Source: Gammaproteobacteria bacterium
GTDB lineage: Bacteria > Pseudomonadota > Gammaproteobacteria > DSM-16500
Length of the DNA stretch: 44,841 nucleotides
Assembly: GCA_013288655.1 (NCBI GenBank)
Contig: JABDBK010000014.1
Span: 1 to 44,841 of the forward strand
Direction of reading: 5' to 3'
A program made the position numbers and the translations under genes. This document shows, in pieces, positions 17,510 to 26,089 of this stretch (the first letter of the stretch is position 1; every line of letters begins with the position of its first letter). Below the pieces are notes generated by a model, which saw only the letters and a list, made by a program, of their open reading frames with translations, did no database searches and was not told the origin of the DNA.

Positions 17510-18217
17510 CTATTTATTTATATTTTCAAATTCTAATTCAGCTAATCTTAAACTTTGTGGTGTACCTATGTCTCTATGATAACCCGCATTATGCCAAGCT
17601 TGCATTCGACCTACATAATGCGGCAAAACTTCCGTACTCAAGTCAACGATATCTTTTCCTAGCGTGCTTATAAAGTCAATGACGCCAGGTTCAATGATAT
17701 AAACTGCCCCATTAGCCAAATTACCACGCGCCAGAGTTGATTTTTCATAAAACTGTACAATGATATTATTTTCATCAAGCTCGACTATACCACAACTTTC
17801 GGGCGTATCTGTCTTGAATGTCATCATGGTTATTTCAATATTTGATCTTCTATATCGATGTGCATTAATAAACAGATCGACATCAAAACTCGTTAAATTA
17901 TCGGCATGCGCCAACAAAAAACTTTCTTTTGATAACCATTGCTTATTATGTAGCACTGTTCCTGCTGTGCCTAATAAATAAGGCTCATGGATTAAGGTAA
18001 TCCTATCTCGCCATGGAGAAGCTTCAATAAAATCCTCAACCAATGATGGCAAATAATGCGTATTTATTAAAACATCACTCACTTTATCTGGAAGCAATAA
18101 AGTTAACCAATAATCCAATAAAGGTCTTTGATGAATAGGTACTAAACATTTTGGCATATGGTCCGTGATAGGACGTAGTCGTGTGCCAAAACCTGCCGCT
18201 AATAGCAGCGCTTTCAT
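17510..18217 (-). CDS. Sugar-1-phosphate nucleotidyltransferase, HddC-like
   Basis: 235 residues, a short single-domain enzyme like HddC or MurU. LLLAAGFGTRLRPITDHMPKCL is the nucleotide-binding signature, LLAHADNLTSFDVDLF contains the metal aspartate, and GIVELDENNIIVQFYEKS and NAGYHRDIGTPQSLRLAE complete the family pattern. It should transfer a nucleotide (GMP, CMP or another) onto the sugar phosphate made by the neighbours. The base used cannot be read from sequence. The start overlaps the HldE-like gene stop as ATGA. Confidence 0.85.
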   Translation of the reverse strand: MKALLLAAGFGTRLRPITDHMPKCLVPIHQRPLLDYWLTLLLPDKVSDVLINTHYLPSLVEDFIEASPWRDRITLIHEPYLLGTAGTVLHNKQWLSKESFLLAHADNLTSFDVDLFINAHRYRRSNIEITMMTFKTDTPESCGIVELDENNIIVQFYEKSTLARGNLANGAVYIIEPGVIDFISTLGKDIVDLSTEVLPHYVGRMQAWHNAGYHRDIGTPQSLRLAELEFENINK

Positions 18218-19749
18218 GCGTGAAGTTCCTGTAATACATCACTCATTGAAAGCGGTAAATTGCCCATACGTCCAACGTGGCATGCGGCGGCAATCGATCC
18301 TAAATAGGCACTTTCCCAAATGTTTGCACCAGAAGCCAATGCTAATGATGCGCATATTAATAAACAATCACCGCCGCCCGAGACATCTTTGGGTACTTTA
18401 TTAAAAGCAGGTAATTGATCTGTTGCAACTTCATTTCTAGCGCTATTGGGAGAATGTACAAGCAAACCCTCTGCCCCAAGCGTTATAAACACATGTTCAG
18501 CGTCTGTTTTTTGGCGTAATGTATCTGCTAAAATCATAAGACCCGACGTTTGATCACGCAAGGCAATTCTAGCTTCATGTTCAGTGGGTGTAATGAGTAA
18601 CATCCCTTTATAACGTGATATATCGCCAATTTGTGATGACGATTGACTATCAGCTACCATAGGAACGCCATGCTTATGACAAAGATTAACGATGGCTTCC
18701 ACTAAAGATTGCGGTAAACAACCATAATTGAAATCAGAAAAAATAAGCATATTTGTTTTTTTTATAATTTTAGACAATTGCGCTAGTATTTTGTCAGCTA
18801 GCTCAAGGCCAATAGTATGGTGCCTAAGGTGTGAAACACGTAATAATGTTTTACCGTCTGCACGAAAACGTTGTTTTAAGGTTGTTGGCCTGCTCTTATC
18901 TTTTATTAAATAAGCATCTACGCCATATTTTTTTAAGGTTTGATTTGTGAATTGTGCAGTTTCATCACTTCCCACCACACTTAAATATTTAACGTTTGCT
19001 CCCAGGGCTTTTGCATGCGCAGAAACTATCCCAGCACCCCCCACAAAAATATCTTTTTGAATAGGAGTGACAACAATAGTAGGATCTTCCCTGGAAAGAC
19101 CAAGAGCATCACATGTAATATATTCATCTACAATTAAATCACCGATGATAACAACAGATAATTCTTGAAAGTGTTGTGTAACTTCTATGAGTCTTTTTTT
19201 ATCTATGGAATGTCGCTCAGCATATTCTAGCGGTTTTACAATCGTGTTAAATATAACATCCTGAAGTTCATGACGCATTAAATCAATAGAAGAAAATTGT
19301 ATTTCTCCTGAAGAAAACAATAATGTTCCGCCATACGCTTCCACGATAGCTTGCTCGGGATTATAACGTTGCTGATATTCGCTTCCTTTAACTACGATAC
19401 TAGGTTGTAATTCCGCTATGATCTGTTCTGGTGTGATATCAGATGATAATGGTAAAGCTAAATCAACACATCCTATAGCTTGCACACCTTCTAAACGTAA
19501 ATGTTGTGGAATTAAGGCGCCAGATGCAGCGTCGCTATGAATAGCGACAAGCAAAAAATCGGCGCATTCTGCCGCAAAATTCAATAAACGCACGTGACCC
19601 GTATGAACAATATTAAAATTGCCAGAAATAAAAGCAATTCGCTTGCCTTCAGGTACTATTTTTTTAATTTTTTTTGCGATGGTATCGGGACCATCAGAAA
19701 ACTCAGCAATACTTTGAGTCATGTTATTTAAGGTATGTGCATTTTCCAT
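18214..19749 (-). CDS. HldE-like fusion in reversed order (nucleotidyltransferase then PfkB kinase)
   Basis: 511 residues. Residues about 35-165 form a cytidylyltransferase-like domain with ISGNFNIVHTGHVRLL (HxGH at 49-52). Residues about 200-510 form a ribokinase/PfkB domain with VVIIGDLIVDEYI at its start, FVGGAGIVSAHAKALG, and DVSGGGDCLL near 455, where the last Asp (about 461) is the expected catalytic base. HldE of E. coli carries the same two activities with the kinase first. The C-terminal AAACHVGRMG echoes the HldE kinase end. It suggests phosphorylation and activation of a heptose-like sugar. Confidence 0.85.
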   Translation of the reverse strand: MENAHTLNNMTQSIAEFSDGPDTIAKKIKKIVPEGKRIAFISGNFNIVHTGHVRLLNFAAECADFLLVAIHSDAASGALIPQHLRLEGVQAIGCVDLALPLSSDITPEQIIAELQPSIVVKGSEYQQRYNPEQAIVEAYGGTLLFSSGEIQFSSIDLMRHELQDVIFNTIVKPLEYAERHSIDKKRLIEVTQHFQELSVVIIGDLIVDEYITCDALGLSREDPTIVVTPIQKDIFVGGAGIVSAHAKALGANVKYLSVVGSDETAQFTNQTLKKYGVDAYLIKDKSRPTTLKQRFRADGKTLLRVSHLRHHTIGLELADKILAQLSKIIKKTNMLIFSDFNYGCLPQSLVEAIVNLCHKHGVPMVADSQSSSQIGDISRYKGMLLITPTEHEARIALRDQTSGLMILADTLRQKTDAEHVFITLGAEGLLVHSPNSARNEVATDQLPAFNKVPKDVSGGGDCLLICASLALASGANIWESAYLGSIAAACHVGRMGNLPLSMSDVLQELHA

Positions 19750-19773
19750 GAAACCTTATCCTTACATCCATAT

Positions 19774-20985
19774 TTATTTTTTCATACGGCCAATAAGCCA
19801 TTCAGCAAAACAAAACGCGCTCGTAAACGCGGGTGAAATAGCATTTAACACATGCATAGATGTAGCATTTTGCTCGATAATATAATCCATTTCCAATTTT
19901 TTTTTAACCGTATTCACTAATTGTGGTCTGATACCCACTTTATTTGATGTTTGTAAGTCTGACGCCTCAACAGTATGAATTAATTGTTTTGCAGCACGCA
20001 TAAAATAAGGCTTAGCATATTTTTTTATTTCTGAATGTATGAGTGCTCTAAAGTTTTGTTGATTGGCCCAATAAAGAAGCGCGATATATTTTGTTATGCT
20101 AAATACTTCTGTACTCATGCCTTTGATCATACCGTAATTTTCACGTCCAAATGCAGGTATAGCGGTAGGGCCTACATAAACACTACCATCAATGGATCGA
20201 GTAAAATGAACTCCAAGAAAAGGTAAATTCAAATTAGGGGCAGGATAAATATGGCTTTTGACCAAATACTTTCTTTCATTTTTTAATTTATAATAAATTC
20301 CTTTAAATGGCAGAAGTATATAATCTTTTGCTAAGTTTACCATTTTTGCAATCTTATCCGTTCCAGCACCTGCACAATTATACAAATAACCATAATTAAA
20401 ATGATTACGTGAGGTAGTCATACGCTTACTTTGTTCATTAATAGCTACTACCTCATGCTCCAGATAAAGCTCTACACCTCGAGATAGATTAATATGTAAT
20501 AAGACATCAAGCACTTTTTTGCTATCAATACTTGCTGTATCGGGTGTATAAATACCTTGTTGAAAAACGGAAGCATAAGGCTCAATGCGTTTAATGTCAT
20601 CTTCATTTAATCGTTCAGCTCTAATCTTATTATCAGCCGCATTTTTTAGCAGGCGTTCCAATGAAGGAAGATCATTTTCACAGGTTGCAATGATAACTTT
20701 TCCAGTAGTGATACATGAAATGTTATGCTCTCCAGCAAAACATCGCATGCGTTTTGCACCCTCTGAACAAACCGCTGCTTTCAAACTGTCTTGTGGATAA
20801 TAAATACCTGAATGCAATACACCGCTATTACGGCCGCTTGCATGTAAACCAATGGTTTTTTCTTTCTCAAGTAAGGCTATTTTTGCACGTGGAAATTGCT
20901 CTGTCAGTTCCTTCGCAACAGATAATCCTATAATCCCTGCACCAATTACGACAAAATCGTAAATCTTAGTATTTAGCAATGTCAT
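19774..20985 (-). CDS. LhgO-like FAD-dependent oxidoreductase
   Basis: 403 residues of the DAO/LhgO (L-2-hydroxyglutarate oxidase) family. FAD-binding VVIGAGIIGLSVAKEL is at the N-terminus, followed by the distinctive HASGRNSGVLHSGIYYP, IYTPDTASIDSKKV, YLYNCAGAGTDKIAK and LNLPFLGVHFTRSIDGSVYVGP. Known LhgO uses a 2-hydroxy acid and membrane quinone. Here it sits two bases after a glycosyltransferase and 24 bases before the HldE-like gene, so its substrate is more likely a hydroxyl on a sugar or precursor. It could supply the redox step of this operon. Confidence 0.8.
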   Translation of the reverse strand: MTLLNTKIYDFVVIGAGIIGLSVAKELTEQFPRAKIALLEKEKTIGLHASGRNSGVLHSGIYYPQDSLKAAVCSEGAKRMRCFAGEHNISCITTGKVIIATCENDLPSLERLLKNAADNKIRAERLNEDDIKRIEPYASVFQQGIYTPDTASIDSKKVLDVLLHINLSRGVELYLEHEVVAINEQSKRMTTSRNHFNYGYLYNCAGAGTDKIAKMVNLAKDYILLPFKGIYYKLKNERKYLVKSHIYPAPNLNLPFLGVHFTRSIDGSVYVGPTAIPAFGRENYGMIKGMSTEVFSITKYIALLYWANQQNFRALIHSEIKKYAKPYFMRAAKQLIHTVEASDLQTSNKVGIRPQLVNTVKKKLEMDYIIEQNATSMHVLNAISPAFTSAFCFAEWLIGRMKK

Positions 20986-20986
20986 C

Positions 20987-22309
20987 TCATTCTTGACAAA
21001 AAGCGTTCCTAGATTCTATCGAATGATTAGAAAAAAGCAAATGCTTATGTTTGCGTAAGAATGCTATACCAATCCTGGATACTGCGCCATAAGAAAAATG
21101 TCCGGGCTTGAATAACGACATATACGCTTCATGTAATTGTTTATCTTCTTCATTTTCTATAAACAACCCATCAAGTCTATCTAATATTTCTTGTGCCAGG
21201 TTTAAAATTTCGTCAGCAGTGTTTTCGATACAAGTCATGTTTGTTTCTTTATATTGATGGGTGAAAAAAAATCCGCCCACATCAGAAGAAAATAATTCTT
21301 TAAAATTCAAGATTCTCTGTTTCCCTTCATCAAAAACTAATTTCGGTATACTTATATCATTCGCAGAAATACCCAAGGTTTCGACAGGAATCATATTGGC
21401 ATGTGCGACGGGAACACCAAAGACCATACTTAAGAATGCTAACCCTGAAGTACAACCCAGAAAAAATCTTGCTTTTGCACAAAGAATTACATCTAAACGA
21501 TCTGATTTTAAAGGATGATGCGCATAATCTATGACACCTTGCATCTTAGGAAGTACGCTCATGCTTGCATCACCCATTCTAACGACTATGCCTCCACGTC
21601 GCACGATTTCCTCAATCGCAAGATAAGTATTAGCAATGGATGCATTTCTATGCAATTGAATCAATTCATTATCAGGAAGAAATCCACCTTCTCTAACATG
21701 CAGACAAACAAACCATTGGCCGGGTAAAATTCCCAGGGGGTTTAGTTGTTGTTTGCCCCATGATTCATCTTCATCTGTCAGAGATAACAAAGGAGGTGTA
21801 GTACCCCATAATTGATTGATGCGATAAATATCTTGCGTTCCAAAAAATGCACTTACATACCGGGAAACATCATATCGCATAAAATATTTCCGTGTTAATG
21901 CACCCAAAAACACGCATGCAACAGGATTTGTAATAAAAGTGAAATGTTCGTTCCAGTAACTTAGCAGATGAGGATTAGATAGAGTGGATTTAGGTGCAAG
22001 AATAAAATAAAATCGCTTATTTTTTGGCAATAACCCTAAACGTTTTTCTTTGATAAATGAATCGCATTCCAGGGTAAGGTGTCCAATGTGCTCGATACGA
22101 ATGAGCAGGCGCCGAAATCCCAGGTAATGCATGGGAATAGCAAGCGGCAACAATATTAGCCAGGATAATAGATTAAAATATTTAACAATGACAAGTTTTT
22201 TTATCGCCCAAATCATACCGTATTTTTTCTTTTGGTCAGCGACAACAGACATGTAGACCATTCGTGCTATATTTTTATGCTTTGTAACTATTGTTGAATC
22301 AACAGACAT
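20987..22309 (-). CDS. Putative glycosyltransferase, TIGR04372-type
   Basis: About 440 residues from MSVDSTIVTKHKN; AAGGGA lies seven bases before this ATG, so I prefer it to the upstream ATG at 22357. A hydrophobic stretch near residues 40-65 suggests membrane contact. RRLLIRIEHIGHLTLECD, FVCLHVREGGFLPD, GGIVVRMGDASMSVLPKM, YAHHPLKSDRLDVILCAKA and FFLGCTSGLAFLSMVFGVP match a family of O-antigen-cluster proteins (TIGR04372) thought to be GT-B transferases. It is the first gene of the eleven-gene minus-strand operon. Confidence 0.75.
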   Translation of the reverse strand: MSVDSTIVTKHKNIARMVYMSVVADQKKKYGMIWAIKKLVIVKYFNLLSWLILLPLAIPMHYLGFRRLLIRIEHIGHLTLECDSFIKEKRLGLLPKNKRFYFILAPKSTLSNPHLLSYWNEHFTFITNPVACVFLGALTRKYFMRYDVSRYVSAFFGTQDIYRINQLWGTTPPLLSLTDEDESWGKQQLNPLGILPGQWFVCLHVREGGFLPDNELIQLHRNASIANTYLAIEEIVRRGGIVVRMGDASMSVLPKMQGVIDYAHHPLKSDRLDVILCAKARFFLGCTSGLAFLSMVFGVPVAHANMIPVETLGISANDISIPKLVFDEGKQRILNFKELFSSDVGGFFFTHQYKETNMTCIENTADEILNLAQEILDRLDGLFIENEEDKQLHEAYMSLFKPGHFSYGAVSRIGIAFLRKHKHLLFSNHSIESRNAFCQE

Positions 22310-22350
22310 GCACAATCCCTTGTTAATTATTACATTGGATAAATTTTTTA

Positions 22351-22380
22351 TTGACATCAGGTTTATATTAACTTTAATAT
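22351..22380 (+). promoter_or_regulatory. Probable promoter for the large plus-strand operon
   Basis: A perfect TTGACA is followed 18 bases later by TAATAT (four of six). It lies between two divergent operons, roughly 55 bases before the ATG at 22436. The minus strand in the same gap also carries TTGTCA with TATTAA 17 bases on, which could serve the opposite operon. Confidence 0.5.
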
Positions 22381-22410
22381 CATTTTCATTTTAATTTGAC
22401 AAGGAAGATC

Positions 22411-22443
22411 ATGGCTATTGCTACGAAGACTTCTTATGATTAA
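22411..22443 (+). CDS. Possible ten-residue leader peptide
   Basis: AAGGAAG three bases upstream makes this ATG the best-positioned start in the leader. The frame reads MAIATKTSYD and stops. Its last codons overlap the ATG of the next gene (TATGATTAA), an arrangement that would permit translational coupling. It may be a spurious tiny frame, since the same site could serve a TTG at 22418 in the main frame. Confidence 0.25.
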   Translation: MAIATKTSYD

Positions 22444-23314
22444 GACAGCAGTGATAGGTGCAAGTGGTTATATTGGTTCGTATTTATTTAGAGCGTATCG
22501 CGAAGTATTTCCAGATTGCGTAGGAACAAGTTTCTCAAATAATGCAAATGATTTGACTTTTTTTGATTTGCGTACTCCCGATTTAGATGGCCTAAAATTA
22601 AACGAAAGCGGACATGAGGCAGCCATCATTGCTTCAGCCATGCCTAATGTAAATTGGTGCGAATCGCACCCCAAAGAGTCTTACGAATTAAATGTGCAAG
22701 GCACATTACAGTTAGTAAAACAATTAGAACGAAAATCACTCACTACTATATTCCTCTCTTCAGATTATGTTTTTAATGGCGACAAAGGAAGCTATTCAGA
22801 TACTGCCGAAACCCATCCCATTACAGAATATGGCAGACAAAAAGCAGAAGTAGAACGCGAGATTCCCAACCTTACTAATAATTATATGATACTTCGCTTG
22901 AGCAAAATTTATGGCTTAGAATGGAAAGATGGTACGTTGATTGATTCGCTTGCGGCAGATTTTCGGCAAAACAAAAAAATAATGGCTGCAACCGATCAAT
23001 TTTTCAATCCAACCTTTGTTAATGATGTGGTTTCCCTGGTTATTTTTGCCCAACATCATAAAGCTAGAGGATTATTTAATCTTTGCAATAACAATAAGAG
23101 TTCCAGATATGACATTGCCAATAAACTTGCGGTATCTTTAAATGTCCATTCATCATTATTGCAAGCAGCACCTCTTCATTCGATTACCGGTATGGAAAAA
23201 AGGCCTCTTAATACTAGCCTTGAATGTTCTACCTTATTTAAACAATTACAACTTTCACTATTATCTATAGAAGATGCTATTCAACATGTTTCTACTAATT
23301 GGAGCGGTGTGTAA
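22436..23314 (+). CDS. RmlD-like SDR (NDP-4-keto-sugar reductase family)
   Basis: 292 residues from MIKTAVIGASGYIGSYLF; the frame can also open at TTG 22418. It shows AAIIASAMPNVNWCESHP, TIFLSSDYVFNG, catalytic ITEYGRQKAEVE (YxxxK), RLSKIYGLEW and TDQFFNPTFVNDV, all RmlD-like features. Since a normal rmlD is present at 4213-5106, this copy likely reduces a different 4-keto sugar. It opens the plus-strand operon but is separated from the next gene by about 80 bases. Confidence 0.8.
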   Translation: MIKTAVIGASGYIGSYLFRAYREVFPDCVGTSFSNNANDLTFFDLRTPDLDGLKLNESGHEAAIIASAMPNVNWCESHPKESYELNVQGTLQLVKQLERKSLTTIFLSSDYVFNGDKGSYSDTAETHPITEYGRQKAEVEREIPNLTNNYMILRLSKIYGLEWKDGTLIDSLAADFRQNKKIMAATDQFFNPTFVNDVVSLVIFAQHHKARGLFNLCNNNKSSRYDIANKLAVSLNVHSSLLQAAPLHSITGMEKRPLNTSLECSTLFKQLQLSLLSIEDAIQHVSTNWSGV

Positions 23315-23396
23315 TGAGATTAACTTAAAACATATTCAATATTTGTTGAAATGATACTAAAAAATACAGCAGCTCTATAGAACTAAGGAGAATCAG

Positions 23397-24632
23397 GTGA
23401 GAACACTAGCTGATGTTAAAAAAAATGAATCGGTATTATTTATAACCTCCCAGCTCAGGCAAAGAGAGATCAAGATGGCCCATGCATTAAAATTTCTTGG
23501 TTGGAGTGTAGGATTAATTTACTACAAATCAACGCCTATTAATCCTGAGGGTAATTTTGATTTCATTAAGGAAGTACATTCTGCTGATCAAGCGCATAAA
23601 ATTGCACAAATAATGTCCCCAAATCTCATTCATGTATTTTCGGGAGCTATTGATGACTATATTTTATTTTTCACCGAAAAAAAAATTGCCCCTGTCGTCA
23701 TTGATTTGAATGATGTATTTACACCCTCATTAATGAATTATTGTCCGGAACGATTTTCTCTTACAAAGAAAGCTTTGGCTTTTGCTGATGGCTTTTGTGC
23801 ACGTGATTTACAGGTTAAACGTGCTGTGAAAATTGATCATTGCACACTTCCACCCAAAGTAATACTTTTCCCCGAATACTGCTGGAACAAAAATCATTCC
23901 TTACCTAATAAAAAAAATAATGATGAAATCCATATTGTTTCAGTTGGAACAATCAGTCTTGAAACTTATGGAATGTTGGATTGTTGTTACCTCGAACTCG
24001 TTCAGCTTATCACAAATCAAGATATACATTTTCATATTTATCCCCCATGGCAGTATGCAAAAAGCCATAACATGGCTACGAATACACATTTTGAACGCGA
24101 CTATGCCCAATTCATTGAGCTTAGCAAGGTAAATCCTTATTTACATCTACATGATAGTTTATCGCCAGAAAAACTTGCGGAGGTGTTACCACAATATGAT
24201 TTTGGGATTATATCAGGAGGATGTAAAGAGTTTGGACAAAGATACACTCACTATAAACCCGCCTATGTAGCATCTTGTTATTCCGGACGAATCTCAGACT
24301 ATCTTGACGCGAGCCTGCCTATCTTAATCAATGATGAAGTTGTTTTTAATTATAAATTATTGAAACATTATGGTATTAGTGTTGATTTAAAAGGTATTAT
24401 TAAACCAGGATTTAAAGTAAAACTACAAGCCATTAGAAACGATGCTAATGTTCAAAAAAATGTCGCCAATGCAGCATCTAAATTATCGATAACGAAAAAC
24501 GCTTCCCGATTAGCAAGATACTATTTAAATATAATTCAATCAGAAAAGAAGAAGCCGAAACAAAGAAAAACTTTTTTCTCTATATTAAAATCATTACTAT
24601 ATCCAATACCTAACAAGGATATGGTGGTATGA
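23397..24632 (+). CDS. Putative glycosyltransferase (GT-B-like)
   Basis: 411 residues starting at GTG with a strong AAGGAG site. VLFITSQLRQREIKMAHAL at the N-terminus, VVIDLNDVFTPSL, HIVSVGTISLETYGML and the late LHDSLSPEKLAEVLPQYDFG...RISDYLDASLPILIN follow the two-domain layout of GT4-type glycosyltransferases. The second half resembles the donor-binding domain. Sequence matching is loose, so donor and linkage are unknown. It overlaps the start of the Wzt-like gene by four bases. Confidence 0.65.
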   Translation: MRTLADVKKNESVLFITSQLRQREIKMAHALKFLGWSVGLIYYKSTPINPEGNFDFIKEVHSADQAHKIAQIMSPNLIHVFSGAIDDYILFFTEKKIAPVVIDLNDVFTPSLMNYCPERFSLTKKALAFADGFCARDLQVKRAVKIDHCTLPPKVILFPEYCWNKNHSLPNKKNNDEIHIVSVGTISLETYGMLDCCYLELVQLITNQDIHFHIYPPWQYAKSHNMATNTHFERDYAQFIELSKVNPYLHLHDSLSPEKLAEVLPQYDFGIISGGCKEFGQRYTHYKPAYVASCYSGRISDYLDASLPILINDEVVFNYKLLKHYGISVDLKGIIKPGFKVKLQAIRNDANVQKNVANAASKLSITKNASRLARYYLNIIQSEKKKPKQRKTFFSILKSLLYPIPNKDMVV

Positions 24633-26080
24633 CTACAGACAATTTAGCAATTCGTATACATGATATTTCAAAAAGCTATCGTCTATGGTATTCATCTAAA
24701 GATAAATTAACTTTTTCATTAATACAATCGTTTCTTACTATTTTGCCATTTAAGTGGCTTCTAAATAACAAACAATCTTCGAATAAATATCGTGATTTTC
24801 ATGCATTAACTAATATTTCATTTGAAGTTAAAAAAAACGAAAGCTGGGGATTTATAGGGGTCAATGGAAGTGGAAAATCCACTTTACTTAAAATTATTTC
24901 AGGCAATTTACAACCCTCAAGTGGATATGTAGAAATTGATGGCAAAGTCGTTATTCTTGAGTATGGAGATGGTTTTAATGGAGAATTCACCGGTAGGGAA
25001 AATATCCATATTAAAGCCGCTCTTTTAGGTCTATCAAGAAAAAAAACAAAAGAACGCTACCAATCCATTGTTGATTTTGCTGAATTAGGAGATTTTATTG
25101 ATCAACCTGTCAAAACATATTCAAGCGGGATGATGTCACGATTAGGTTTTGCTATTATAGCGCATATTGATGCTGATATTATTATCACTGATGAAGCACT
25201 CTCTGTCGGTGATGTTTTTTTTGTTCAGAAATGTATGAAATTTATTCGTAATTTTCTTAAAAAAGGGACTTTTTTATTCGTTTCTCACTCTATAACTGAC
25301 GTAGTTTCATTGTGTCAACATGCATTATGGCTTAATCATGGTATGATTACTGCTATGGGTCCTGCAGCAAAAGTTGCAAAAGCCTATTTAGATAGCGCAT
25401 CTGATCATCCCATCGAAGATTTAACCTTAACAGACAATGAAAATGAACTATCAAATAATAATGAAGAAAATAATTTGATTACAGTGCTTGGCAAGCCCAT
25501 AACTGACAATTATTTTTTACCACTTGCGCCTAAAGATTTAGACATAAAACATATAGATGTGTTAAACCAGAATGATATCCAACAACCTATGTTTGAATTT
25601 AACAATAGAAGCCATACTGATAGCGCAAAAATCCTGCAAATCGCTATCTATAATGAAGATAAGAAACCCTTAACTCAAATGATCGGTGGTGAATTAGTCT
25701 CATTGCATATTCAAGCTATGGCAAACAGTAAATTAGAATCTCCTATTGCTGTCTTTCAAGTATTAGATAGGCTTGGTCAAGTTTTATTTGCGAATGATTC
25801 TTATCTCATCACAAAACAACAGCCTTATACGGTCGAAAGCGGCGCCACTTTTACCATAAAATTTACTTATGTCATGCCTCTTTTACCTCCAGGCAGTTAT
25901 GTTGCTCAAGCTATGATTGCTGTTATTGATGAAAAGGGAACTGCTATAACATTAGATAGAGTGACGAATGCTTTAGCCTTTCATTCGGTTACGACGGGGG
26001 CAAGACATGGTCTAGTCGGCATTCCTATGCTCAATATTAAGTTGAGATGTCAAACAGTTGCGTCTTGCTTAAACATATAG
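24629..26080 (+). CDS. ABC O-antigen exporter ATPase with C-terminal Wzt domain (first copy)
   Basis: 483 residues. The ABC domain (about 5-245) has Walker A GVNGSGKST (77-85), signature YSSGMMSRLGFA, Walker B ADIIITDEALSVGD and switch histidine FVSHS. After a polar linker, residues about 330-480 form a beta-rich Wzt-type carbohydrate-recognition domain (SAKILQIAIYNED, GGELVSLHIQA). Wzt domains bind the capped chain end before export through Wzm. No permease is adjacent; the single Wzm is encoded at 35787-36644 beside a second Wzt. The ABC halves of the two copies are very alike and the tails diverge. Confidence 0.9.
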   Translation: MTTDNLAIRIHDISKSYRLWYSSKDKLTFSLIQSFLTILPFKWLLNNKQSSNKYRDFHALTNISFEVKKNESWGFIGVNGSGKSTLLKIISGNLQPSSGYVEIDGKVVILEYGDGFNGEFTGRENIHIKAALLGLSRKKTKERYQSIVDFAELGDFIDQPVKTYSSGMMSRLGFAIIAHIDADIIITDEALSVGDVFFVQKCMKFIRNFLKKGTFLFVSHSITDVVSLCQHALWLNHGMITAMGPAAKVAKAYLDSASDHPIEDLTLTDNENELSNNNEENNLITVLGKPITDNYFLPLAPKDLDIKHIDVLNQNDIQQPMFEFNNRSHTDSAKILQIAIYNEDKKPLTQMIGGELVSLHIQAMANSKLESPIAVFQVLDRLGQVLFANDSYLITKQQPYTVESGATFTIKFTYVMPLLPPGSYVAQAMIAVIDEKGTAITLDRVTNALAFHSVTTGARHGLVGIPMLNIKLRCQTVASCLNI

Positions 26081-26089
26081 GATTGTTAA

